From positions 1 through 47,026 of the forward strand of contig JACIXH010000012.1 in NCBI GenBank assembly GCA_014360565.1: 47,026 nucleotides of DNA, in the 5' to 3' direction. Source of the stretch: Nocardia sp. Its GTDB lineage: Bacteria; Actinomycetota; Actinomycetes; Mycobacteriales; Mycobacteriaceae. This document shows positions 6,693 through 14,988 of this stretch, piece by piece. The notes under the pieces were generated by a model, which was not told the origin of the DNA, made no database searches, and worked only from the letters and a program-made list of their open reading frames with translations. A program made the position numbers and the translations under genes. Position 1 is the stretch's first letter. The number at the start of each line of letters is the position of its first letter.

Positions 6693-9629
6693 GTGGCAAC
6701 ACGAGACCGCAGTTCAGCCGACCAGGGCCGACCCCTGCGTCGTCTCGTGATCGTCGAGTCGCCGACGAAAGCCCGCAAGATCGCGCCCTATCTCGGTCGT
6801 AACTACACCGTCGAGGCCTCGGTAGGCCATATCCGTGACCTGCCGCGCGGTGCCGCCGACGTGCCTGCCAAGTACAAGGGGCAGCCGTGGGCGCGCCTCG
6901 GAGTCGATGTCGATCACGACTTCGAGCCGATCTACGTGGTGAACCCGGATAAGAAGGCCAAGGTCGCCGAGCTCAAGAGCTTGCTGGCCGACGCCGACGA
7001 GCTCTACCTCGCCACCGACCCCGACCGCGAGGGCGAGGCGATCGCCTGGCACCTGCTCGAAACGCTCAAGCCGAAGGTCCCGGTTCGCCGGATGGTCTTC
7101 CACGAGATCACCGAGCCGGCCATTCTCGCCGCCGCTGCCGACACGCGCGAGCTCGATAACGACTTGGTCGACGCGCAGGAAACCCGCCGCATCCTGGACC
7201 GCCTCTACGGCTACGAGGTCTCTCCGGTGCTGTGGAAGAAGGTCATGCCGCGGCTGTCCGCCGGTCGCGTGCAGTCCGTGGCCACCCGGGTGATCGTGCA
7301 GCGTGAGCGTGAGCGCATCGCGTTCCGCTCGGCCGGGTACTGGGATATCGCCGCCAAGCTCGACGCCGGTCCCGACGAGAAGTCCGATTCGACCAACCCG
7401 CGCACGTTCGGCGCGCGCCTGGTGCAGGTCAAGGGCGATCGCGTCGCCTCCGGCCGTGACTTCGGTTCCGACGGTCAGCTCAAGTCGGCCACCGGTGTGG
7501 TCGTGCTCGACGAGGCTTATGCGCGCAGGCTGGCCGAGGCGCTCGACGGCGCCGCACTCGAGGTCAGCTCGGCCGAGGCCAAGCCGTACACGCGCAAGCC
7601 GTATCCGCCGTTCATGACCTCCACGTTGCAGCAGGAAGCGGGCCGCAAGCTGCGGTTCACCTCCGAGCGCACGATGCGGGTCGCGCAGCGGCTCTACGAA
7701 AACGGCTACATCACCTATATGCGTACCGACTCCACGACGCTGTCGGAATCGGCCATCGCCGCGGCCCGTTCGCAGGCGACCCAGCTCTACGGTGCGGAGT
7801 ACGTCTCGCCGTCGCCGCGCCAGTACACCCGCAAGGTCAAGAACGCGCAGGAAGCACACGAGGCGATCCGTCCCTCGGGTGACACGTTCATGACGCCCGG
7901 TCAGCTGGCCTCCAAGGTCGACAACGACGAGTTCAAGCTCTACGAGATGATCTGGCAGCGCACGGTCGCCTCCCAGATGGTCGACGCACGCGGCACCACG
8001 CTGACCCTGCGCATCACCGGCACCGCCCGGACCGGTGAGGAGTGTGTGTTCTCCGCCTCCGGCCGCACCATCACCTTCGCCGGGTTCCTCAAGGCCTACG
8101 TCGAGAGCGTGGACGAGGAGGCCGGCGGCCAGTCCGACGACGCCGAATCCCGTTTGCCCGCACTGGAAGAGGGCCAGAGCGTCACCGCCGTCGAGCTCAA
8201 CCCCGACGGCCACAGCACCAACCCGCCCGCCCGCTACACCGAAGCCTCACTGATCAAGACGCTGGAAGACCTCGGCATCGGCCGTCCGTCGACCTACTCC
8301 TCGATCATCAAGACGATCCTGGATCGCGGATACGTCTACAAGCGCGGCAGCGCGCTGGCCCCGGCCTGGGTGGCGTTCGCGGTGATCGGTCTGCTCGAGG
8401 CGTACTTCGGTCGGCTCGTCGACTTCGACTTCACCGCCGCGATGGAGGACGACCTCGACGCGATCGCCGGTGGACGCGAGCAACGCGGAAACTGGTTGTC
8501 CAGCTTCTACTTCGGCGGCGAGTCCGGCGCCGAGGGTTCGGTCGCACGCTCGGGTGGCCTCAAGAAGATGGTCTCCGTGCAGCTCGACGACATCGACGCG
8601 CGCGAAGTGAACTCGATCAAGATGTTCGTCGACGAAGAGGGCCGCGATGTCGTGGTCCGGGTCGGCCGGTTCGGTCCGTATCTCGAGCGAATGGTCATCA
8701 ATCCCGATGACCCCGAAGGTGATCGGATCTCGCAGCGAGCGAACCTGCCCGACGATCTGCCGCCCGACGAGCTCACTCCCGAGGTCGCCGAGAAGCTCTT
8801 CTCGACGCCGCAGGAGGGTCGTTCGCTCGGCATCGACCCGGTGTCGGGGAACGAGATCGTCGCCAAGGAAGGGCGTTTCGGCCCCTACGTCACCGAGGTG
8901 CTGCCGGAACCGCCCGCGCCCGACCCGGACGCGCCGCCCGCGAAGAAGACCAAGAAGGCCGCGGAGGTCAAGCCCCGCACCGGTTCGTTGTTCAAGTCGA
9001 TGGACCTGGCCGAGATCACCCTCGACGACGCGCTGATGCTGCTCTCGCTGCCCCGCGTGGTCGGCAACGATCCCACCTCGGGCGAGGAGATCACCGCGCA
9101 GAACGGCCGCTACGGCCCATATCTGAAGAAGGGCACCGACTCTCGTTCGCTGGCGACCGAGGATCAGCTGTTCTCGGTCACGCTGGAGGAGGCGCTGAAG
9201 CTCTACGCCGAACCCAAGCGACGCGGACGGCAGGCTTCGGCCGCGGCACCGCTGCGTGAGCTGGGCAAGGATGCCGCCACGGACAAGCCGATGGTGATCA
9301 AGGACGGCCGTTTCGGTCCGTACGTCACCGATGGCGAGACCAACGCGAGTCTGCGCAAGGGGGACGAGGTGGAGTCGATCACCGACGAGCGCGCTTCCGA
9401 ATTGCTGGCCGATCGCCGGGCACGTGGGCCGGTGAAGAAGGCCGCGAAGAAGACGACCGCGAAGAAGGCGGCCAAGAAGGCGCCTGCCAAGAAGGCGGCG
9501 GCGAAGTCGACGGCGACGAAGACCGCTACCAAGACCACGGCGAAGAAGACGACCGCGAAGAAGACGGCAGCGAAGAAGGCTCCGGCGAAGAAGTCCGCAG
9601 CGAAATCGGCTGGGACAGAAGAGGACTGA
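6693..9629 (+). CDS. topA: DNA topoisomerase I (type IA)
   Basis: A 978-residue enzyme that relaxes negative supercoils through a transient 5'-phosphotyrosine link. The TOPRIM domain begins with LVIVESPTKA and carries DPDREGEAI with the metal-binding acidic residues. The catalytic tyrosine lies in ITYMRTDS and becomes Tyr342 when counted from GTG 6693, the same number as in mycobacterial TopA; this and AAGAAGGAAGG nine bases upstream support that start. C-terminal repeats (GRFGPYV and GRYGPYL, several copies) are the DNA-binding modules typical of actinobacterial TopA, which lacks zinc fingers. The last 65 or so residues are an AKK-rich basic tail that aids processivity in mycobacteria. Confidence 0.97.
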   Translation: MATRDRSSADQGRPLRRLVIVESPTKARKIAPYLGRNYTVEASVGHIRDLPRGAADVPAKYKGQPWARLGVDVDHDFEPIYVVNPDKKAKVAELKSLLADADELYLATDPDREGEAIAWHLLETLKPKVPVRRMVFHEITEPAILAAAADTRELDNDLVDAQETRRILDRLYGYEVSPVLWKKVMPRLSAGRVQSVATRVIVQRERERIAFRSAGYWDIAAKLDAGPDEKSDSTNPRTFGARLVQVKGDRVASGRDFGSDGQLKSATGVVVLDEAYARRLAEALDGAALEVSSAEAKPYTRKPYPPFMTSTLQQEAGRKLRFTSERTMRVAQRLYENGYITYMRTDSTTLSESAIAAARSQATQLYGAEYVSPSPRQYTRKVKNAQEAHEAIRPSGDTFMTPGQLASKVDNDEFKLYEMIWQRTVASQMVDARGTTLTLRITGTARTGEECVFSASGRTITFAGFLKAYVESVDEEAGGQSDDAESRLPALEEGQSVTAVELNPDGHSTNPPARYTEASLIKTLEDLGIGRPSTYSSIIKTILDRGYVYKRGSALAPAWVAFAVIGLLEAYFGRLVDFDFTAAMEDDLDAIAGGREQRGNWLSSFYFGGESGAEGSVARSGGLKKMVSVQLDDIDAREVNSIKMFVDEEGRDVVVRVGRFGPYLERMVINPDDPEGDRISQRANLPDDLPPDELTPEVAEKLFSTPQEGRSLGIDPVSGNEIVAKEGRFGPYVTEVLPEPPAPDPDAPPAKKTKKAAEVKPRTGSLFKSMDLAEITLDDALMLLSLPRVVGNDPTSGEEITAQNGRYGPYLKKGTDSRSLATEDQLFSVTLEEALKLYAEPKRRGRQASAAAPLRELGKDAATDKPMVIKDGRFGPYVTDGETNASLRKGDEVESITDERASELLADRRARGPVKKAAKKTTAKKAAKKAPAKKAAAKSTATKTATKTTAKKTTAKKTAAKKAPAKKSAAKSAGTEED

Positions 9630-9815
9630 TCGACACTACCGCTGCGGGTCACGCGCACCCCAGCGGAGGGCGGGCCGTCGCGCTCTTCCGGTGACGCAGG
9701 GTCTGGGCGCCGGGGTGCCCGAGCCGGGGTGGCTTGCGCTGCGCGCGGGGGAGCGGAAGCCCGGCAGCCTGGTGATGGTGCCCGGCCGTCCGTCGTCCCT
9801 GTCGGACCTCGCGGC

Positions 9816-9821
9816 TAGGGT
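9816..9821 (+). promoter_or_regulatory. holB -10 element, leaderless start
   Basis: TAGGGT fits the actinobacterial TANNNT consensus and ends seven bases before the holB GTG at 9829, so the transcript would begin at or next to the start codon. No Shine-Dalgarno sequence is visible, as expected for a leaderless mRNA. The 199-base gap from topA (9630-9828) holds no gene; M. tuberculosis has an adenylate cyclase at this place. Confidence 0.5.
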
Positions 9822-9828
9822 GTAGCGC

Positions 9829-11028
9829 GTGGCAGGTGTCTTCGATCGACTGGTCGGCCAGGACGTGGTCGAGACCGAACTGGCCGCTGCCGCGAGGGCG
9901 GCGCGGGCCGGTGTGGTCACCGGTGCGATGACGCATTCGTGGTTGTTCACCGGACCGCCCGGTTCGGGTCGGTCTGTCGCTGCGCTGTGTTTCGCGGCGG
10001 CGTTGCAGTGCACCGATCCCGACATCGTCGGCTGCGGAAAATGTCATGCCTGCGCCACCACGATGGCAGGCACCCACGGTGATGTGCGGCGCATCATCCC
10101 CGAGGGCCTGAGCATCAGTACCAAGGAGATGCGCGCGATCGTGCAGATCGCGGCGCGTCGCCCCAGCACCGGTCGCTGGCAGGTCGTGGTCGTCGAAGAC
10201 GCCGACCGTCTCACCGAGGGCGCCGCCAACGCGCTGCTCAAGGTGGTCGAGGAACCGCCGGACCGCACCGTCTTCCTGCTGTGCGCCCCCACTGTCGACC
10301 CCGAGGACATCTCCGTCACCCTGCGCTCACGGTGCAGGCACGTACACCTCGTGACCCCGACCGTCCCGGCGATCGCGCAGGTCCTGCGCGAGCGCGACCA
10401 GCTCGACGCGAAAACCGCCGACTGGGCGGCCTCGGTCAGCGGCGGCCACGTCGGCCGCGCCCGCCGTCTCGCCACCGACGAAGACGCACGCCAACGCCGC
10501 AAGCGCGCCCTCGCGCTCGTCACGGCCACCGAACGCCCCGGCGCCGCCTACACCGCCGCCGACGAGCTGGTGAAGTCCGCCGACGACGAAGCCAAACTGA
10601 TGAGCGCCGACCGCGACGACCGCGAACGCGACGAACTCGCCACCGCTCTCGGCGCGGGCGGCACCGGCAAAGGCTCGGCCTCCGCCACCCGCGGTTCGGC
10701 GGGCGTCCTCAAAGACCTCGAACGCCGCCAGAAATCCCGCGCCACCCGCACCGGCCGCGACGCACTCGACCGCGCGCTCATCGACATCGCGGGCATGTAC
10801 CGCGACGCCCTGGCCATGCGCTTCGCCGGACGCGGCACCCCCATCACCCTGACCCACCCCGACATGGCAGCCGAGATCACCGACCTCGCCACCAGCGTCC
10901 GCCCCGAAGGCCTGCTCCGCAGCATCGACGCCGTCCTGGCCTGCCGCGAAGCCCTCGACCTCAACGTGAAACCGCGCTTCGCCGTCGCCGCCATGGTCGC
11001 CACCCTCATCACCGTCCGCACTACCTGA
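9829..11028 (+). CDS. holB: DNA polymerase III subunit delta'
   Basis: A 399-residue AAA+ clamp-loader subunit. It starts MAGVFDRLVGQDVVETELAA, contains the P-loop-like TGPPGSGRSVAALCFA, the zinc-site cysteines around CGKCHAC, the Walker B-like VVVVEDADRLTEGAANALLK and the SRC motif (LRSRCRHV). The C-terminal half is a basic helical region with a Gly/Ser-rich linker (LGAGGTGKGSASATRG) and the usual three-helix collar that joins the clamp-loader ring. Gene order topA-holB is the mycobacterial one. In the family delta' is usually ATP-inactive; here the Walker A ends GRS rather than GKT/S, consistent with that. Confidence 0.93.
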   Translation: MAGVFDRLVGQDVVETELAAAARAARAGVVTGAMTHSWLFTGPPGSGRSVAALCFAAALQCTDPDIVGCGKCHACATTMAGTHGDVRRIIPEGLSISTKEMRAIVQIAARRPSTGRWQVVVVEDADRLTEGAANALLKVVEEPPDRTVFLLCAPTVDPEDISVTLRSRCRHVHLVTPTVPAIAQVLRERDQLDAKTADWAASVSGGHVGRARRLATDEDARQRRKRALALVTATERPGAAYTAADELVKSADDEAKLMSADRDDRERDELATALGAGGTGKGSASATRGSAGVLKDLERRQKSRATRTGRDALDRALIDIAGMYRDALAMRFAGRGTPITLTHPDMAAEITDLATSVRPEGLLRSIDAVLACREALDLNVKPRFAVAAMVATLITVRTT

Positions 11029-11203
11029 CCACCCGTTCGGAAAGTCCGGATCAACCCGAAAACGCACCGCGCCAACGCATTTGGTGGAAGGTCGCCGATT
11101 CTTTCGCACCCTCAGGTCATACTTTCGGGATGGGAAACGGGGCGGTGCGGATCGGCTTCGGGGGACAGTTCCCGGGTGAGCGCTACGAAGACAGGCCAGG
11201 CTG

Positions 11204-11500
11204 GTGAGTAGACGCAAAGCCCGGCCAGGGCGCTACCGTTCGCTGCACGTCGCCGGCTATCGCAGCGCGTCACACATGCCGATTCTGTGGGCCTTCGCTG
11301 TGCTGGTGGGCGGGGTGGTGCTCATACTGGTCGTACTGACCATCGCCAGCATGGCGTCCGCCGACCCTGCTGATACGCCGACAGTCACCACCGTGACGCA
11401 GTCTCCTGCCGCACCAGCTGCGGCGGCGTCATCTCCACCCCCACTGCCAACGACAACAGCCCCACCTCCACCGTGCTATCCGTTCCAGTTCTCCTGTTGA
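11204..11500 (+). CDS. Hypothetical membrane protein with Pro/Thr-rich tail
   Basis: A 98-residue protein from GTG 11204 (MSRRKARPGRYRS). A basic N-terminus of about 25 residues is followed by one membrane helix (WAFAVLVGGVVLILVVLTIA) and then a low-complexity Pro/Ala/Thr region with PPPLPTTTAPPPP ending CYPFQFSC. The positive-inside rule places the tail outside the membrane, where the two cysteines could form a disulfide or cell-wall contact. No family is recognised. It stands alone between holB and the tRNA gene. Base composition matches its neighbours and no rho-independent hairpin precedes the tRNA promoter region, so moderate confidence only. Confidence 0.6.
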   Translation: MSRRKARPGRYRSLHVAGYRSASHMPILWAFAVLVGGVVLILVVLTIASMASADPADTPTVTTVTQSPAAPAAAASSPPPLPTTTAPPPPCYPFQFSC

Positions 11501-11586
11501 CCTAACAGACACTCGCGAGCCCCACGGTGACCTGCTGTTTTCGCGTTCTGACCCACAGGCGATAGACTCGCACCGCCGAAAGGTAC

Positions 11587-11662
11587 GCCGCCTTAGCTCA
11601 GTCGGTAGAGCGCTTCACTCGTAATGAAAAGGTCGCGAGTTCGATTCTCGCAGGCGGCTCCA
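11587..11662 (+). tRNA. tRNA-Thr (anticodon CGT)
   Basis: A 76-base cloverleaf with CCA encoded. The acceptor stem GCCGCCT pairs with AGGCGGC, the D-arm is GCTC/GAGC, the anticodon loop is CTCGTAA giving CGT, and the T-arm is GCGAG-TTCGATT-CTCGC. The only irregularity is a C27-A43 mismatch at the top of the anticodon stem (CTTCA/TGAAA). It reads ACG threonine codons. Confidence 0.96.
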
Positions 11663-11663
11663 G

Positions 11664-11700
11664 TCGGAAAGCGGTCCTAACCAACCGCTTTCCGATTTTT
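11664..11700 (+). terminator. Terminator of the tRNA-Thr gene
   Basis: Perfect 11-base stem TCGGAAAGCGG (11664-11674) / CCGCTTTCCGA (11685-11695) followed by TTTTT and more T/A-rich bases. It starts two bases after the encoded CCA end. Confidence 0.92.
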
Positions 11701-11856
11701 CTTATCTTGCTCCGTATCGGGGCGGAATCGTTCTTGTCACGCTTTGCCACAAGAGCCTTCAAAGTGCCCGCAGCGGAGACCTGCCTGGGTCGCCTTCCTC
11801 GGCGCGCTGCTGGACGGAATCCGCAGTCGCCCGCGCGAGGGGCACGAAGCAGTGGG

Positions 11857-12066
11857 TCAGATCACCTCGAAGGGCGGGCCCTCCAGTGTCTCACCCAGTG
11901 GAAACGTGGGCACGATCGCCGTGATCAGGCATCCCCTGTGGGCGAATAACTCCTGGCGTGAGCGGGATGCAGACACCATCACCGATCGGAACTCGGCGTC
12001 CGCCCCATCGAGAGCGGTTCCGCAGAAGGCGCATTGGTAGGACTCCATCGGGAGATCTTGGCGCAT
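11857..12066 (-). CDS. Small Cys-rich protein (CAFCG motif), unknown function
   Basis: A 69-residue candidate containing SYQCAFCGTALDG near the N-terminus and LFAHRGCL about 30 residues later. The CxxC plus H/C pair suggests a small zinc-ribbon-like fold, and the sequence between them (SVMVSASRSRQELF) has the regular alternation of a beta hairpin, so I think it is real. The start is either ATG 12066 or ATG 12048 (MESYQC); neither has a close ribosome site. A perfect 12-base match to the Shine-Dalgarno sequence (AAAGGAGGTGAT) lies 24 bases before ATG 12066, too far for standard use, and in-frame TGA codons follow it. No function is recognised. Confidence 0.55.
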   Translation of the reverse strand: MRQDLPMESYQCAFCGTALDGADAEFRSVMVSASRSRQELFAHRGCLITAIVPTFPLGETLEGPPFEVI

Positions 12067-12469
12067 TCCCGCTGGGGGCGCGCGTCATCACCTCCTTTCC
12101 CGGCCGATATGTCAGCCTGTGGAACTGTTGAAGAGAACGTGCGGTGAGGTCGGTGTTGTCGCGACCGATGGCCGCGTGGCCCTGGTCTGGGTGGCCTGCG
12201 TTGTGATCCCGCGTCCCCCACACCTCGATGGGGCCGATGACGTCAGCTTCGCTGAGTGCTGAGCAACCCTTGGCCTGTGAGCCTCTGCGTGTGAACGGCA
12301 GGCCGTATCGAGCAGGCGGTGAGCCAGCCCCTGTGTGTGCAACCCCACCCAGAACACGGCCAGTGGTGGTCGCCGATAGGGCGCGATCAGCGGAATAAGC
12401 GGACGCGTGGGTGGTGCGTTGGCGGGGTAGATTTGGACACCATTTGTCCGTGAGAGAGGCCCGGCGATC
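12067..12469. other. Gene-poor region downstream of tRNA-Thr
   Basis: I see no convincing gene in these 400 bases: open frames exist on both strands but lack natural-looking protein sequence or ribosome sites. Present are the Shine-Dalgarno-like AAAGGAGGTGAT on the minus strand (12088-12099 region) and, at the right end, a TAGATT -10 candidate at 12428-12433 and an inverted repeat GGACA (12435-12439) / TGTCC (12445-12449), probably belonging to the gene at 12470. Confidence 0.45.
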
Positions 12470-12676
12470 ATGCGCTTCGTAGTCCACCTATCCGAGGTGC
12501 CCTACAGCCTTCCCTGCCGGGTAATCGGCAAACTTCAGCCACGGAGGTGGCGTGTGATTGTGGGTGTTGGGGTTGGGCAGCTCGACGGTGGTTCCGAGCA
12601 GGACTGGCTGGACGAAGACATGCCGCACGAAATTCGTAGACCGAATGCGATCTTCTACGTGACCAACGCCGAATGA
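12470..12676 (+). CDS. Hypothetical small protein
   Basis: A 68-residue candidate, MRFVVHLSEVPYSLPCRVIG through WLDEDMPHEIRRPNAIFYVT. It has alternating hydrophobic stretches and an acidic patch, looks like a small folded domain, and belongs to no family I know. Support comes from flanking signals: TAGATT (12428-12433) as a possible -10, an inverted repeat next to it, GAGAGAGG about 15 bases before the ATG, and a strong terminator at 12787-12818. The opposite strand has a 119-residue frame starting at the same point but with poor sequence quality. Confidence 0.45.
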   Translation: MRFVVHLSEVPYSLPCRVIGKLQPRRWRVIVGVGVGQLDGGSEQDWLDEDMPHEIRRPNAIFYVTNAE

Positions 12677-12786
12677 GGGCAATGCTGTCATCGGCCTGAT
12701 CGGACGTTCGACGGTGGGCAACTCGCCTCAAACCTGCATCCGAGGCTGTCACGGCGTTGCCACATCTCACCCAAACGACAAGTCAG

Positions 12787-12818
12787 GGCCCTCGCCGGGA
12801 AACCGGGGAGGGCCTTTT
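12787..12818 (+). terminator. Rho-independent terminator with GNRA loop
   Basis: A 12-base-pair stem with one G-G mismatch, GGCCCTCGCCGG (12787-12798) and CCGGGGAGGGCC (12803-12814), closes on a GAAA tetraloop and is followed by TTTT. It fits transcription from the small gene at 12470. Confidence 0.8.
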
Positions 12819-12898
12819 GCTGTGTCCGGTGAGTGGGGCTGTGCCTGCGGCATGGTGGTCGTGGTGGGCGAAGTGTGTGCGCTGTTGAGTGACATAGT

Positions 12899-12941
12899 TG
12901 CATAAAGTTCTTTGCACATTGTTTTGTGCACGGCGTACGGT
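12899..12941 (+). promoter_or_regulatory. Operator and leaderless promoter of the ArsR-type regulator
   Basis: TGCA at 12899-12902 and 12913-12916 enclose TAAAGTTCTT, and TGCACA (12913-12918) with TGTGCA (12925-12930) forms a perfect 6-base inverted repeat. The repeats overlap a candidate -35 (TTGCAC, 12912-12917) spaced 18 bases from a TACGGT -10 (12936-12941), which ends six bases before the ATG at 12948. This is the layout of an autorepressed, leaderless promoter. Confidence 0.6.
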
Positions 12942-12947
12942 TCGATT

Positions 12948-13529
12948 ATGGCCGACGAGGTACCACCCAGAGAGATCACCGATCCCGCTGCGTTGCGAGC
13001 GCTCGCGCATCCGCTGCGCCAGCGCATCCTGCGGGTGCTCGCCGAGAACGGGCCCGCGACTGCGACAGCGCTGGCTGACAGGCTGGACGAGAACACCGGC
13101 GCGACCAGCTATCACCTGCGTCAGCTCGCCGAACACGGGTTCATCGAGGAGGCGCCGGAGCTGGCCAAGGGCAAGGAGCGGTGGTGGCGGTCGCCACCGA
13201 AGGATCTGCGCTACCGGTTGGACAAGGGTCAGTCACCCGAGATGCGTGAGTTGCTGGAAGGGCTTGTCGCGCAGCACATCACCGACGATATCGAGATGTT
13301 CCAGCGGTTCCGGGACGAGCGCGAACAGCTCGGCGACTGGGGCGACGTGATGCCCTTCTCACGCGGGGCGATATACGCGACCAGGGAGGAACTCGAAGCC
13401 TTCTGCGAGGACTACCTCGTCCTGCTCAAACGATTTCAGTCCACCCACGCCGCGGACAGGCCGGGGGCGCGCCGGGTGCTGACTCGATTCATCGCCTTCC
13501 CGGCACCGGGTATGAACGACAGCGAGTAG
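12948..13529 (+). CDS. ArsR-family HTH transcriptional regulator
   Basis: A 193-residue cytoplasmic DNA-binding protein. The winged helix-turn-helix spans about residues 12-85, with LRALAHPLRQRILRVLAENG, then TALADRLDENTGATSYHLRQLAEHG as helix-turn-helix, and KERWWRSPP in the wing. The C-terminal half is acidic and helical and resembles the dimerisation part of HTH_20-type regulators, with no obvious metal-binding cysteines. The ATG at 12948 is favoured over 12912 because the -10 and operator lie between. The hydrolase/membrane gene begins four bases after its stop, so the regulator most likely controls that gene together with itself. Confidence 0.85.
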   Translation: MADEVPPREITDPAALRALAHPLRQRILRVLAENGPATATALADRLDENTGATSYHLRQLAEHGFIEEAPELAKGKERWWRSPPKDLRYRLDKGQSPEMRELLEGLVAQHITDDIEMFQRFRDEREQLGDWGDVMPFSRGAIYATREELEAFCEDYLVLLKRFQSTHAADRPGARRVLTRFIAFPAPGMNDSE

Positions 13530-13533
13530 ACCT

Positions 13534-14892
13534 GTGCTTGTTCGAATTGCCCTGCTCACCACTGTGATCGCTGCGATCGTCGTAGGCGCTCCGCTCGCAC
13601 ACGCCGATGACATCGCCACCACTGACATCACCTTCATCCGGTCCGACGCGACGACGACGGGCGCCACGGTCCACGCACCCGCGGGCGCGACCGGCCGACC
13701 CGGCGTAGTGCTCGTACACGGATCCGGTACGTCGAACAGCCCCCAATACGCGCAAGTCGCCACAGCTCTGGCGCGCGAAGGGATCGTCGCGTTGCGCTAC
13801 GACAAGCGGACCGAGGACTACACGCCCGCGCACCGCGACTATTCTCTGCTCGCCGATGACGCTCTCGCCGGCGTCGCGGCTCTGCGGAGCAGGCCGGAGG
13901 TCGACCCGTCGAAGGTGGGGATCTGGGGCCTGTCGGAGGGTGGCTGGGTCGCACCGCTGGCTGCGTCACGGTCGGCCGATGCCGCGTTCCTGATCACCAT
14001 CGGCGCCAACTCGGGTGTGCCGGCCGCGCAGCAGACCTGGGCCAACGAAACCAGATTCGAGGCCGCGGGCGTGCGCGGTTCGATGGTCGATGTGCTGGGA
14101 CGCAATGGAATTCGAGTGATGGCGGGTGCGGGGCTGTTCGCCCAGGCCGACTACGACCCGCTGCCCGTGCTGGCCCGGATCGAGCAGCCCGTGCTGGGTA
14201 TCTGGGGCGAGCAGGACCGGTTGACCCCGCCGGGCGACAGCCTGCGCGGCTTCCAGGAAGTCTTCGACCGAACCGGCAAGACGAACTACACCCTGCGCAC
14301 TCTCCCGAATGCCCAGCACGGCGGCTTCACCACGACCGATGGTTTCGACAGGGGCGAGGAGTTGGCGCCCGGCTATGTCCGACTGATGGGTGATTGGGTG
14401 AAGGGGCTGCCCGGAACGGCCGACGCGAGCGCGGATTCACCGGCGGTGCAAGGGCATTCCGTGACGCCGCTGGCGCCGCTGAAGTGGTGGGAGTCCCCGA
14501 CGGCCCAGCTCATCGTGCTGGTGGGGACGGTGCTGGCACTGCTCGGGTACGCGCTGACCGGCTTCGTCCGGGCGTGGCGCTTGCCCAGTGTCGCACCCGC
14601 GCGGATGCTGGTGGCGGCGTCGGTAATCGGTATCGCGGGCGCTTTCGCGCAACTGCTGTTCGTCGCGTCTTCGAGGGCGACGCAATTCGGTCCGCTGATA
14701 TTCGGTCGCACACTGTCCTGGGCGGCGTTGCAGGTGATCGCCTGTTGTGCGGTGGTCGCGCTCGGCTTCGTCATCGTCGGCCGCCCACGGTCGCGCGACG
14801 GCGTGGGTCCGCGGATCCGGTGGGTTCTGGTCGTCTGCGCCGGGATCGGTTTCACGGTGTGGGCCGTGTACTGGGGCTTGCTCAGGCCCTGA
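13534..14892 (+). CDS. Secreted-side alpha/beta hydrolase fused to C-terminal membrane domain
   Basis: A 452-residue protein from GTG 13534. It starts with a signal peptide (MLVRIALLTTVIAAIVVGAP, cleavage near AHADD), followed by an alpha/beta hydrolase: oxyanion region VLVHGSGTSN, nucleophile elbow GLSEGGW (Ser near residue 135), acid loop GEQDRLTPP, and the catalytic His in NAQHGGF. From about residue 325 four membrane helices follow (LIVLVGTVLALLGYALTGFV, MLVAASVIGIAGAFAQLLFV, ALQVIACCAVVALGFVIVG and VLVVCAGIGFTVWAVYWG). The hydrolase would therefore be held outside the membrane. Substrate unknown; family members include dienelactone- and lipase-like enzymes. It is co-transcribed with the ArsR-type gene and ends in a perfect terminator. 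Confidence 0.82.
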   Translation: MLVRIALLTTVIAAIVVGAPLAHADDIATTDITFIRSDATTTGATVHAPAGATGRPGVVLVHGSGTSNSPQYAQVATALAREGIVALRYDKRTEDYTPAHRDYSLLADDALAGVAALRSRPEVDPSKVGIWGLSEGGWVAPLAASRSADAAFLITIGANSGVPAAQQTWANETRFEAAGVRGSMVDVLGRNGIRVMAGAGLFAQADYDPLPVLARIEQPVLGIWGEQDRLTPPGDSLRGFQEVFDRTGKTNYTLRTLPNAQHGGFTTTDGFDRGEELAPGYVRLMGDWVKGLPGTADASADSPAVQGHSVTPLAPLKWWESPTAQLIVLVGTVLALLGYALTGFVRAWRLPSVAPARMLVAASVIGIAGAFAQLLFVASSRATQFGPLIFGRTLSWAALQVIACCAVVALGFVIVGRPRSRDGVGPRIRWVLVVCAGIGFTVWAVYWGLLRP

Positions 14893-14901
14893 CAACGGGA
14901 A

Positions 14902-14929
14902 AGGCCCCCGATCGGCGGATCGGGGGCCT
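14902..14929. terminator. Bidirectional terminator between convergent genes
   Basis: Perfect 12-base stem AGGCCCCCGATC (14902-14913) / GATCGGGGGCCT (14918-14929) with a GGCG loop, nine bases after the stop of the hydrolase gene. The gene on the other strand ends at 14989, so it may serve both. Confidence 0.8.
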
Positions 14930-14988
14930 CGGTACGAGTACCCCTGAGCCGATCGCCGTTGATCGGTCTCAGGAGAACCAGGCTCGGG

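Noticed and set aside
9430..9620. Tandem DNA repeat in the 3' part of topA
   Set aside because: It is the coding sequence of the AKK-rich basic tail normal for actinobacterial TopA, not an independent repeat.
12112..12471. Minus-strand 119-codon frame beginning opposite the small gene at 12470
   Set aside because: Pro/Arg/Thr-rich without natural protein character, ribosome site or known motif.
11663..12947. Integrated element with attachment repeat behind tRNA-Thr
   Set aside because: No copy of the tRNA 3' end, no integrase and no phage or transfer gene is visible in the window.
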